A DNA stretch of 64,000 nucleotides from Spongiibacter taiwanensis (lineage in GTDB: Bacteria > Pseudomonadota > Gammaproteobacteria > Pseudomonadales > Spongiibacteraceae): positions 2,232,001-2,296,000 of the forward strand of contig NZ_CP098455.1 in the NCBI RefSeq assembly GCF_023702635.1. Direction: 5' to 3'. Position numbers and translations under genes: made by a program. Within the stretch, counting starts at the first letter, position 1, and each line of letters starts with the position of its first letter. This document shows positions 1-7,434 of the stretch, one piece after another. A model generated the notes under the pieces. It did not search any database, had not been told where the DNA came from, and saw only the letters and a program-made list of their open reading frames with translations.

Positions 1-194
1 TGAATACTGGGCGACAGGCCGTCGCAGTGATGCTGGCCGAGTTGAAGTTGGCTGCCGTTGGGGAGGGTCAGGGTCAGTATGCCGCGTTCGGCTTTGGCCA
101 GAGGGGCAAGTACCTTGGTCAGAATCTGTTGTTGGCGTTTTCCCCACCAGGAAGTTCCCAGGTTAAGGTCTAGGGCGGCAGTCGCTGTTTTCAT
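1..194 (-). CDS. cyclopropane-fatty-acyl-phospholipid synthase-like methyltransferase (N-terminal part)
   Basis: Only the first ~64 codons are inside the window; the gene runs off the left edge. The start ATG is at 194. The visible N-terminus (MKTATAALDLNLG..., then a segment rich in Leu/Thr around LTLPNGS) resembles the non-catalytic N-terminal domain of CFA-synthase family SAM methyltransferases; the catalytic domain is outside, so the call rests partly on context. It lies 30 bp downstream of the DUF1365 gene on the same strand. In many Proteobacteria the order FAD oxidoreductase, DUF1365, CFA-synthase-like enzyme is an operon of the sigmaE-ChrR (singlet oxygen) regulon. The likely role is modification of unsaturated membrane acyl chains. 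Confidence 0.7.
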   Translation of the reverse strand, partial: MKTATAALDLNLGTSWWGKRQQQILTKVLAPLAKAERGILTLTLPNGSQLQLGQHHCDGLSPSI

Positions 195-224
195 TATGGG
201 AGTTCCTTGAAGTCTGCAGACGTT

Positions 225-1010
225 TTACTCGTCAATACGGGAAACCGAAGCAGATGGTTCAGTGGGGCGTGGAACTAATTTGATGCCCTTGAGGAAAAGA
301 CGCAAGGCCTCCCAGTGAATGGCTGCCATGACTTTGACCGTCATCAGCGGCATGCGCAGGAAGCCTTTGAGCAGTTCCCGGTCGCTCAATGGTCGCCGCA
401 CGCCGCGAAACAGCGCGTGAAGCAGCGCCTGGTCATTTTCGGTCTGGCGAATTGCCACCAGCAGGGTTTCATTGGGCGGAGACAGCCGAAAATGGTAGCG
501 GCAGTCCATGTTGATAAAGGGCGACACGTAAAAATTCTTGGCGCAGGTTTGGCGAAAGTGGCGGTCGGATGAGTGGCCATCGCTTACCGGGAACAGGTAG
601 GAGTGGCGCTGGGAGAAGGTATTGCTGACTTCGTACAAAATGGCGAAGACGCGATCATCCTCGCCGTAGCAGTAGTAGATGCTAAGGGGGTTAAAGCAGT
701 AGCCCAGCACTTTCGGGTAGCAGAGCAGGCTAGCGCGGTGAAGGGTCTGGGTGAAGCCCTGTTTGCGCAGTGCTTGCTCCAGGTAGTCGCGCAGGGGGGC
801 GCCGCTGCCGTCACCAAAATCGCGGTAATCGAGACTGTACAGATTGAAGCGGTTGAGCGAGAACCAACGGCAGCGTTGGTCTACTTGCTGCAGTTGGTCG
901 ATGTCGAACAGGAAGGACTGTACCCGGTAGACAAAGCGGTGGCGGCGGGGCCGAAAGCGATGATGCATGACCTCGCCGTCATAAATGGCGCCGCCGTCAG
1001 CAGGGGTCAT
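225..1010 (-). CDS. DUF1365 domain-containing protein
   Basis: A 261-residue protein of the DUF1365 family, of usual length. The N-terminus has the family pattern around residues 10-30 (IYDGEVMHHRFRP, then HRFVYRVQSFLFDIDQL), and a central YCFNPLSIYYCY stretch near residue 105 is typical. The biochemical function is not established; the gene nearly always sits between a COG2907 FAD oxidoreductase and a CFA-synthase-like gene, as here. Its ATG overlaps the stop of the upstream oxidoreductase by 4 bp (ATGA at 1007-1010), so the two are translationally coupled. Members are thought to act in lipid modification under photo-oxidative stress; that is inferred from context. Confidence 0.88.
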   Translation of the reverse strand: MTPADGGAIYDGEVMHHRFRPRRHRFVYRVQSFLFDIDQLQQVDQRCRWFSLNRFNLYSLDYRDFGDGSGAPLRDYLEQALRKQGFTQTLHRASLLCYPKVLGYCFNPLSIYYCYGEDDRVFAILYEVSNTFSQRHSYLFPVSDGHSSDRHFRQTCAKNFYVSPFINMDCRYHFRLSPPNETLLVAIRQTENDQALLHALFRGVRRPLSDRELLKGFLRMPLMTVKVMAAIHWEALRLFLKGIKLVPRPTEPSASVSRIDE

Positions 1011-2338
1011 GCCGCGGCGTCCACCCCTGCTGGTTTGCCTAGGGTGATTCGCCCACTCTCATTTTCTACTTGCCAGGGCCGGCGCTCGCCGCCCAGCGCT
1101 TCGGCAACGGCGAGGCCGGATTGGATGCCATCTTCGTGGAAACCGTAGCCAAAGTAGCTGCCGCAGAACCAGCTGCGCTGTTGGCCTTGGAGCTTCCAGA
1201 GCTTTTGCTGGGCATCCAGGGCTTTGGTATCAAAAATCGGGTGCTGGTAATCGAATTCCCGGTAGACCAGGTGGGGACGGGGCTCCCGCAATGGGTTGAG
1301 GGTCACCAGCACCGATTCTTGGCAGGGCAGCTTTTGCAGGGCGTTCATCCAATAGCTGACGGAGACTTTCTGCTGGTCGCCGCGCTGGGAGGACAGATAA
1401 TTCCAGCTGGACCATACGTCACCCAGGTTGGGCATCAGCCGCTCATCCCGGTGCAATACCGCCCGATTGGTTTCGTACTGAAAGGCGCTCAGCAGCCGCT
1501 GCTCTTCGAGAGTCGGGTCTTTGATCATCTTGAGTGTCTGATCAGCATGGCTGGCAAACACCACGTGGTCGAAGTGGTGCTCGTGGCCGTTTTGATCGAT
1601 CACGGTTACCCGGTCGGGGGTGCGCTTGACCGATTCCACCGCACAGCCCAGGCGGATATCGTTCAGCGATCCGCTGATGCGTTTTACGTATTCCTGGGAG
1701 CCGCCAATGACGCTCTGCCATTGGGGGCGATCATTCAACTGCAGCAACCCGTGGTTTTCACAGAAACGGAGGAAGGTTTTGGCCGGGTAGTCGAGCATTT
1801 TGCTGGTCGGTGTCGACCAAATCGCCGCTCCCATAGGCAGCAGGTGATCCTCCGAAAAGCCCTTGCTGAAGCCCTCTTTGGTCAGCAGTTCGCCGAGGGT
1901 CATGTCATCGTCAAGCTTTTGTAGCCAGCCATTACTTTTGCGGTAGAAGCGCAGAATATCGAGCACCATCCGCCAGAACCGCAGGCTGAACAGGTTTTTC
2001 CGTTGGGCGAACAGGCTTGCCAGGGTATCCGAGCCGCTGTACTCAAGGCGGCCATTGTCCATGGAGACGCCGAAAGACATGGCGGTGCTTTGGAACGGCA
2101 CGCCCAGATGCTCAAACAAGGCTACCAGGTTGGGGTAGCATTTTTGGTTGAATACGATAAATCCAGTATCAACCGCGACCGTGCCGGCGCTGGTCATGAT
2201 TTCGACGGTGTTGCTGTGGCCTCCGAGGCGCTGGTCCTTTTCAAACAGCGTCACCTTATGGTTACCGCTCAGCAGCCAGGCGCTGCTGAGTCCAGAAATC
2301 CCCGAGCCGATTACGGCAATATCAAGCGCTTTAGTCAT
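1007..2338 (-). CDS. FAD-dependent amine-oxidase-like oxidoreductase (COG2907)
   Basis: A 443-residue flavoprotein. A Rossmann FAD-binding motif GSGISGLSSAW lies at residues 11-21, followed by the second-strand acid region (LFEKDQRLGGHSN). The family is annotated as NAD/FAD-binding protein or amine oxidase and is the first gene of the DUF1365/CFA operon. Proposed substrates are unsaturated or cyclopropanated acyl chains, but none is proven from this sequence. It is transcribed divergently from the MFS gene at 2451, with an ECF-type promoter candidate at 2403-2429. No signal peptide or membrane segment is seen, so it should be cytoplasmic or membrane-peripheral. Confidence 0.9.
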   Translation of the reverse strand: MTKALDIAVIGSGISGLSSAWLLSGNHKVTLFEKDQRLGGHSNTVEIMTSAGTVAVDTGFIVFNQKCYPNLVALFEHLGVPFQSTAMSFGVSMDNGRLEYSGSDTLASLFAQRKNLFSLRFWRMVLDILRFYRKSNGWLQKLDDDMTLGELLTKEGFSKGFSEDHLLPMGAAIWSTPTSKMLDYPAKTFLRFCENHGLLQLNDRPQWQSVIGGSQEYVKRISGSLNDIRLGCAVESVKRTPDRVTVIDQNGHEHHFDHVVFASHADQTLKMIKDPTLEEQRLLSAFQYETNRAVLHRDERLMPNLGDVWSSWNYLSSQRGDQQKVSVSYWMNALQKLPCQESVLVTLNPLREPRPHLVYREFDYQHPIFDTKALDAQQKLWKLQGQQRSWFCGSYFGYGFHEDGIQSGLAVAEALGGERRPWQVENESGRITLGKPAGVDAAA

Positions 2339-2343
2339 TTATC

Positions 2344-2369
2344 TGATCTTATTTCCACATAGAAACGTA
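2344..2369 (+). promoter_or_regulatory. putative ECF (sigmaE-ChrR class) promoter of the MFS operon
   Basis: TGATC at 2344-2348 and CGTA at 2366-2369 are separated by 17 bp. This matches the TGATC...CGTA pattern known for the RpoE-ChrR group of ECF sigma factors. It points towards the MFS gene start at 2451. The assignment is inferred from motif plus the ChrR-regulon-like genes on both sides. Confidence 0.5.
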
Positions 2370-2401
2370 GTTTACACATCTCTGTCACAATTCATCCATG
2401 A

Positions 2402-2429
2402 TGACGCTCGAGTTTTGTGCGTTTTATCA
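2402..2429 (-). promoter_or_regulatory. putative ECF-type promoter of the FAD oxidoreductase operon
   Basis: On the minus strand TGATA (2429-2425) is followed after 18 bp by CGTCA (2406-2402), a weaker version of the TGATC...CGTA pattern seen in the opposite direction at 2344-2369. It would start transcription near 2394, upstream of the ATG at 2338. Confidence 0.35.
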
Positions 2430-2450
2430 ACCCCCTAAACAAGGTGTGTC

Positions 2451-3698
2451 ATGCCTCATTTTGGGCCTTTGGCATCGTATGTTCGCTACGCGCTACCGGG
2501 GCTACCCCTAGCCGGGCTAATGTTACCATTTTACATATACGTGCCGTTGTGGCTATCAGAGCACAGCGGCTATGGATATTTGTTAGTCGGTGCAGTCTTT
2601 TTTATAGCGCGGATCAGTGATGTTTTCACGGATCTGCCCGTCGGTGCGCTGATTGATCGACGCGGGTGTGGCAAGGGCTGGTGGCTGGCCAGCTGGATTT
2701 TGCTCACCGCCAGCGCAATAGCGCTGTTTCTTGCTCCCCACCCCTGGCCGCCCTGGCTGCTGCTGGTGGTGCTGGTTCTGCTGATGCTTGGCTGGACGGG
2801 GCTTAATGTGCCCTGGCTGGCACTACCGGTCTCGCTGGCGGTTACCGCCTCCCAGCGCCTCGCGTACAACAGTGCCCGCGAAGGTGCGCTATTGCTCGGG
2901 ACGCTGATAGCGTTGTTGCTGCCCGGGTTGCTTGATCCCGACAAACTGAGGGTGCTGCTGGGTCCGGTGTTGCTGGTGTTGTTGGTTGCCGTGCTTCTGC
3001 AGGGTTCAAACCCCGGAAACAGGGGGGGCAAAACGGACTTTTCTTTGTGGACCTTAGTGAAAGACCGCCGGGTAACCTCGCTGGCCCTGCCCTGGTTTCT
3101 GAATATGCTGGCCAATGCGATTCCGGGAACCATCCTGGTGTTATTCATGCGCGAGGTCTTGCAGGCGGAATCCGCCGTCCCGGTTGCGCTGTTGGTGTAT
3201 TTCCTTTCTGGGTTGATCGGCGTGCCGCTGTGGTATGCCCTGGCTCGCCGGTATGGCGCCTTGTTGTGCTGGCGGGTGGGGCTGTTTCTGTCGGCGGTGT
3301 TGTTCGGCTTTGCCGCCTTGCTCGGGCCTGATGATGTGTACTGGTTTATCGCCATTTGCGTTGGCACGGGCTTGATGCTGGGTGCGGACCAGGCACTGCC
3401 GTCGGCGATGCAAACCCGCCTCGCCCAGGAGCTGATTCGGGATGCCGGCAACAATCTGGGGGCCAGACTGTTTGCTTTGTGGAGCATGCTCAGCAAGGCG
3501 GCGATGGGGCTGGCGGTAGGCTTGGGTTACCTGTGGCTGGGGGTGCAGGCGGAACCGGACACGGTGCCTCCGGCCTGGGCGATCAGCGGCGCCTATGTGA
3601 TTGCGCCCGTGGTGCTGAAGATCATGGTGGCGGCAATGCTGGGGCACCGCCGACTTGTCTGGATGGAAGAGGAGGCAGCAGATGAGATGGCGCGTTAG
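2451..3698 (+). CDS. MFS transporter, MelB/GPH-like
   Basis: A 415-residue polytopic membrane protein with about 12 hydrophobic segments. The motif around residues 51-70 (ARISDVFTDLPVGALIDRRG) matches the cation/sugar symporter (MelB, GPH) loop 2-3 signature with its D-x-x-x-D and D-R pattern. Start ATG 2451 has AAGGTG about 8 bp upstream. MelB-like transporters of this type are regularly found with DUF1365/CFA operons; the transported substrate is unknown. Its last codons overlap the next gene (ATG at 3682), so the two form an operon. Confidence 0.85.
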   Translation: MPHFGPLASYVRYALPGLPLAGLMLPFYIYVPLWLSEHSGYGYLLVGAVFFIARISDVFTDLPVGALIDRRGCGKGWWLASWILLTASAIALFLAPHPWPPWLLLVVLVLLMLGWTGLNVPWLALPVSLAVTASQRLAYNSAREGALLLGTLIALLLPGLLDPDKLRVLLGPVLLVLLVAVLLQGSNPGNRGGKTDFSLWTLVKDRRVTSLALPWFLNMLANAIPGTILVLFMREVLQAESAVPVALLVYFLSGLIGVPLWYALARRYGALLCWRVGLFLSAVLFGFAALLGPDDVYWFIAICVGTGLMLGADQALPSAMQTRLAQELIRDAGNNLGARLFALWSMLSKAAMGLAVGLGYLWLGVQAEPDTVPPAWAISGAYVIAPVVLKIMVAAMLGHRRLVWMEEEAADEMAR

Positions 3699-4224
3699 CG
3701 TTGCGACACTAATTTTATTGGCGGTGCCCTGCCTGGTGCAGGCAGAGTGGCAAACGGCTGCCGCCGCAGAATACAAACTGCTGTGGAAACGGCTAACTTA
3801 CACGGAATTGCAGGTGGATGCGGCACAGTCGCCTCCGGCTTCCTGGGATATTCTTGATCCGCATTATGCCAAGCGGCTTGTCATCGAATACGGTGTCGGG
3901 GTGTCAGCCGAGCGCTTTCGGGATATGACCCGCGACTCCCTGGAGGAGGCGTTCAGTGCGCAGATGCTGGCACCCTTCGACGAGGAGATCGATCGGTTTT
4001 GCGGGTTGTTCAAGCCCGTTGAAAAAGGGGATCAATACAGTCTGGATTGGCAAATGGACACCGGGCTTGGTCTGGCCCTCAATGGCGAGCCGTTGGGCCG
4101 GGTTCAAGACCCAATGGCGGCTCAAATTATCCTCAGTGTGTGGCTGGGTAAGGCCGCCATCAGCGAATCCCAGCGGGATGACATGCTCGCACAATGGCGT
4201 CAGTTTCTGCGCGCAGAAAAATAA
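3682..4224 (+). CDS. chalcone isomerase-like periplasmic protein
   Basis: A 180-residue protein beginning MRWRVSVATLILLAVPCLVQA, a Sec signal peptide with likely cleavage after VQA. I chose ATG 3682 over the upstream ATG 3655 because GGAGG lies at 3671-3675 and the signal peptide then starts cleanly. The mature part (RDMTRDSLEEAF, DWQMDTGLGLALNG, IILSVWLG) resembles the chalcone-isomerase-like family found next to CFA/DUF1365 genes. No enzymatic role is proven in bacteria; lipid or fatty-acid binding is plausible. It overlaps the MFS gene by 17 bp. Confidence 0.75.
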   Translation: MRWRVSVATLILLAVPCLVQAEWQTAAAAEYKLLWKRLTYTELQVDAAQSPPASWDILDPHYAKRLVIEYGVGVSAERFRDMTRDSLEEAFSAQMLAPFDEEIDRFCGLFKPVEKGDQYSLDWQMDTGLGLALNGEPLGRVQDPMAAQIILSVWLGKAAISESQRDDMLAQWRQFLRAEK

Positions 4225-4472
4225 ATCATCCAGTCCACGTGGCTAGGCGGAAAGCCGGCGGCGGCAGCGCTATAGTGAGGGAGTGTGGCGGTGCCGCTAC
4301 TAAAGCCGCAGCGTCGTGCATCGCATTTGCGGGCCGATGTCGTAGTACAACCAGCGTCGCAATATTGCAGTTGGAAGCATGAAAAGCGCAAAGGGGACGC
4401 GTAGCATGGTGTAGAGGCGGCGGCCTTTGCGCTTGGGCTATCACCTTAATGGGGATACAACGGGGATACTCT

Positions 4473-6902
4473 ATGATCGGATTACTTTGCCTCCTGTTTC
4501 TTTTGTTGGTGATCTTCTATCTGGGGCTATCGCTGCGCCGGGGCAGCGTGGTGTTTTTGCTGGCCTGGTTGTTGGCCGGCACGGTCTGCAAGGCCTTTGT
4601 TCATCCGTTGAGTCTGCTCTTACTGCTGGCTGTGCTGGCGGTCTTGAACGTGCCCAGTGTGCGTCTGAAGGTGCTCTCCGCGCCGATCAAAAAACTGCTC
4701 GCCGGGATGATGCCCACCCTGGGAAGCACAGAAAAAGAAGCCCTGGATGCAGGGACTACCTGGTGGGAGAAAGATATTTTTTCCGGTCGCCCCGACTGGG
4801 ACAAATTCGACGCGATTAATCTTCCCACGCTGAGTCCGGAAGAGCAGTCCTTTATCGATAATGAGGTGGAGGAACTGTGCGCCATGGTGAATGAATGGGA
4901 TATTCATCATCGCCACAAAGACCTGCCGCCTGAGGTGTGGCAATTTATTAAAGAAAAGGGCTTTCTCGGCCTGATCATTCCTGAAGAGTTTGGCGGTAAG
5001 CATTTCAGTCCCTACGCCCAGAGCCGGGCAGTGGGCAAAATCGCCAGTCGCTCGACGGTGGCGGCGGTGACGGTGATGGTGCCCAACTCGCTGGGCCCCG
5101 GCGAGTTGCTGGTGAAATATGGCACCCCGGAGCAACAGCAGTACTGGCTGCCCCGTCTCGCTCGCGGCGAGGAGATTCCCTGCTTTGGTCTGACCAGCCC
5201 GGAAGCCGGGTCTGATGCCGGCGCGATTCCCGACGTGGGAGTGGTGTGCAAGCAGATGTATGAAGGGGAAGAAACCCTTGGGGTGAGACTGAGCTTCTCC
5301 AAGCGCTGGATTACCCTGGCACCGGTGGCCACCGTGGTGGGGCTCGCTTTCAAACTTCGCGACCCCGAGCACTTGATCGGCGATACGGTTGAGCGCGGGA
5401 TTACCTGTGCGCTGGTGCCCGCAAATCAACCCGGAATGGAGATTGGTCGGCGCCACAACCCGGGCTCGCCCTTTATGAACGGGCCGATGACCGGGGTAGA
5501 TGTCTTTGTGCCCATGTCGATGTTGATCGGTGGCCAGGAGCGGGTTGGTCAAGGTTGGCGGATGCTGGTGGAATGTTTGGGAGCGGGTCGGGGTGTGTCT
5601 CTACCCGCACTGTCGACCGCCGGCGGCGAAATGAGTTATCTGATGGTGGGTGCTTTCGCGCGGATTCGCCGCCAATTTGGTATCTCGGTGGGCAAGTTCG
5701 AAGGTGTTCAGGAAGCGACCGCTGAAATTGCGTCCAGTGGTTATACCCTCGAAGCCTATCGCGCCTTTGTCACCCGGGGCCTGCAGGATGGCGCGCCGTC
5801 AGTGCTGACCGCCATGGCGAAATACCACGCCACTGAAATGATGCGCGAAGTGGTTAACGACAGCATGGACGTGCTTGGCGGTCGCGGCATACAGATGGGG
5901 CCCCGCAACTTTATGGCACTGGTATACCAGTCTATCCCCATTGCGATTACCGTCGAGGGGGCGAATATTCTGACTCGCTCCATGATCATTTTTGGTCAGG
6001 GCGCCATTCGCTGTCATCCCTACCTTGCCGAGGAGCTGGTGGTGATCCAGCAGGATGGCGAGGAGGCGCTGCAGCGGTTTGACAGCCTGCTCATGGGCCA
6101 TCTCGGTCACGCCATTGGGGTAATCAGCCGGGCGATTGCCAAGGGGGTTACGGCGGGTTGGCTCGATGCGCCCAAACGGGAAACCGCTTTTGCCAAACGC
6201 TGGTATCGGTATCTCGACCGCTACAGCGCAGCCTTGGCCGCCAGCGCGGATATTGCCTTGGCTACCCTGGGAGGTGATCTGAAGCGCAAGGAGTTGCTGT
6301 CAGCCCGTTTGGGTGACGTGCACAGCCAGCTTGTTATTGCCTGTGCGCTGCTGAAATTTCAGGAGAGTCTGCCCGATACCGAGTCCAACCGGCTTCACGC
6401 GGAGTATTCTCTGCGACGTTGTTTCAAGGTGCTGAATATTTCTCTCAACGCCTTTTATGACAATGTACCCGTGCCGGGATTGGGCTCGGTAATGCGCCGC
6501 CTGTTCTTCCCCTGGGGCACCCCGGTGCCGACCCTGCGAGATAGCCAGATCCGGCGTTTGGGCCGGCTGATTATGGAACCCAGCGAGGTGCGCGAGGTGC
6601 TGTCGAAGGCGGTTTACCTGAGCAAAGACCCTGAGGATGCCACCGGCCGAATCAACGTAACCTATGCCGAGCTGCTTGAGGTAGAGGAGGATTACGATAA
6701 GTTTCTGCGCGCCGAAGCCAAGGGCAAGCTGACGGGCAAGACCGTGAATGACCGCATCGACAATGCTGCCGAGCAGGGGATCTTCAGCGCAGAGGTGGCC
6801 GAGAAAGTAAAAGCCTATGAGACCCGGCGTTACGACTGTCTGCTTACCGATGCGTTTGATCCGACCCTGGAGAAAGTGGACATTCGCATTGCCAGGCCCT
6901 AG
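4473..6902 (+). CDS. fadE: acyl-CoA dehydrogenase FadE
   Basis: This is a large FadE-type acyl-CoA dehydrogenase (809 residues from ATG 4473; ATG 4449 would add 8), close in length to E. coli FadE (814). It catalyses the first step of beta-oxidation, acyl-CoA to trans-2-enoyl-CoA, with FAD. Two to three N-terminal hydrophobic segments (residues ~1-65) suggest inner-membrane attachment, as in E. coli. Family landmarks are visible: TEKEALDAGTTWWE, FGLTSPEAGSDAGAIPD (substrate/FAD region), and ITVEGANILTRSM near the active site. The C-terminal 300 residues are the FadE-specific extension. It is monocistronic, with 248 bp upstream and no clear operator that I can name. Confidence 0.96.
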   Translation: MIGLLCLLFLLLVIFYLGLSLRRGSVVFLLAWLLAGTVCKAFVHPLSLLLLLAVLAVLNVPSVRLKVLSAPIKKLLAGMMPTLGSTEKEALDAGTTWWEKDIFSGRPDWDKFDAINLPTLSPEEQSFIDNEVEELCAMVNEWDIHHRHKDLPPEVWQFIKEKGFLGLIIPEEFGGKHFSPYAQSRAVGKIASRSTVAAVTVMVPNSLGPGELLVKYGTPEQQQYWLPRLARGEEIPCFGLTSPEAGSDAGAIPDVGVVCKQMYEGEETLGVRLSFSKRWITLAPVATVVGLAFKLRDPEHLIGDTVERGITCALVPANQPGMEIGRRHNPGSPFMNGPMTGVDVFVPMSMLIGGQERVGQGWRMLVECLGAGRGVSLPALSTAGGEMSYLMVGAFARIRRQFGISVGKFEGVQEATAEIASSGYTLEAYRAFVTRGLQDGAPSVLTAMAKYHATEMMREVVNDSMDVLGGRGIQMGPRNFMALVYQSIPIAITVEGANILTRSMIIFGQGAIRCHPYLAEELVVIQQDGEEALQRFDSLLMGHLGHAIGVISRAIAKGVTAGWLDAPKRETAFAKRWYRYLDRYSAALAASADIALATLGGDLKRKELLSARLGDVHSQLVIACALLKFQESLPDTESNRLHAEYSLRRCFKVLNISLNAFYDNVPVPGLGSVMRRLFFPWGTPVPTLRDSQIRRLGRLIMEPSEVREVLSKAVYLSKDPEDATGRINVTYAELLEVEEDYDKFLRAEAKGKLTGKTVNDRIDNAAEQGIFSAEVAEKVKAYETRRYDCLLTDAFDPTLEKVDIRIARP

Positions 6903-6946
6903 TAGTCCCTGCGGGGCCCGAATGGTGATTTTCCTGAAAAAGAGCC

Positions 6947-6974
6947 TTGCGAAAATGTGCCAGACTTCTATAGT
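6947..6974 (+). promoter_or_regulatory. sigma70-type promoter of an intergenic RNA
   Basis: TTGCGA (6947-6952) and TATAGT (6969-6974) are separated by 16 bp, a good sigma70 promoter downstream of fadE. No open reading frame follows on this strand; the transcript would start near 6981 and run into the terminator at 7171-7199. Confidence 0.6.
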
Positions 6975-6980
6975 TCTGCG

Positions 6981-7199
6981 AAGCTGAAATTTCCTGCGGA
7001 GAGACTGCGGATGTGCCTTAGGGGAAATTGCCTACAGTCAAAGGCAATGATCTTCCCTAAGATGTCACTCACTCTCTGATGAATGAAGTAGCCAGGTTTG
7101 GGACGGGTGGCTTCTTGATCACATTGCTCTCGGTGAAGACCGGAACAGATCGCGGTAAGATGACACCTTTGGGGACCACGTTGTGGTCCCCTTTTTTTT
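6981..7199 (+). ncRNA. putative structured small RNA (~219 nt)
   Basis: This non-coding stretch lies between a good promoter (6947-6974) and a strong intrinsic terminator (7171-7199). It contains a two-part hairpin, CTTAGGG (7017-7023) with CCCTAAG (7055-7061) enclosing ATTGCCT (7027-7033) with AGGCAAT (7042-7048). It also has an AGCCA/TGGCT stem (7090-7094, 7108-7112) and a CGGT-GAAG-ACCG hairpin (7131-7142). The duplicated CTGCGGA at 6995-7011 is unpaired in this sketch. It does not look like 6S, tmRNA, RNase P or 4.5S RNA. The family is unknown to me, so it is a candidate sRNA. Confidence 0.55.
7171..7199 (+). terminator. strong intrinsic terminator
   Basis: A perfect 9-bp stem, GGGGACCAC (7171-7179) with GTGGTCCCC (7183-7191), a 3-nt loop, then eight T at 7192-7199. 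It ends the putative sRNA and faces the convergent DUF2256 gene. Confidence 0.9.
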
Positions 7200-7203
7200 G
7201 TTC

Positions 7204-7368
7204 CTAGGTCTCCGCGACCGACGTTTTCCTGCCCCTGCCCAAGCCACCGCAGCGCTTTGAGCAATACACCACAGTGTCCCAATTACGCGCCCACTTTTTG
7301 CGCCAGGCGAAGGGGCGCTGGCAAACCGGGCAGGTCTTTTCTGGCAGGTTGAGTTTTTTGTGGGCCAT
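7204..7368 (-). CDS. DUF2256 domain-containing small zinc-ribbon protein
   Basis: A 54-residue protein from ATG 7368 (MAHKKLNLPEKTC). An upstream in-frame ATG at 7395 is possible but adds an atypical PRGPRP leader. It carries CPVCQRPF and a second YCSKRCG cysteine pair, giving a four-cysteine zinc ribbon, with the conserved FAWRKKW between. DUF2256 proteins of this size are widespread in marine Proteobacteria, often near cryptochrome/photolyase genes; the function is unknown. It lies 66 bp downstream of ilvD and converges on the terminator at 7171-7199. Confidence 0.85.
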   Translation of the reverse strand: MAHKKLNLPEKTCPVCQRPFAWRKKWARNWDTVVYCSKRCGGLGRGRKTSVAET

Positions 7369-7434
7369 CGGTCGAGGGCCTCGCGGTAGGAACAATGGGC
7401 ACCGAGCTTGTTACGGCCGCGGCGCCCGAGCTGA

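Noticed and set aside
6981-7199. 6S RNA, tmRNA, RNase P or 4.5S RNA
   Set aside because: Signature sequences and synteny of these RNAs are missing.
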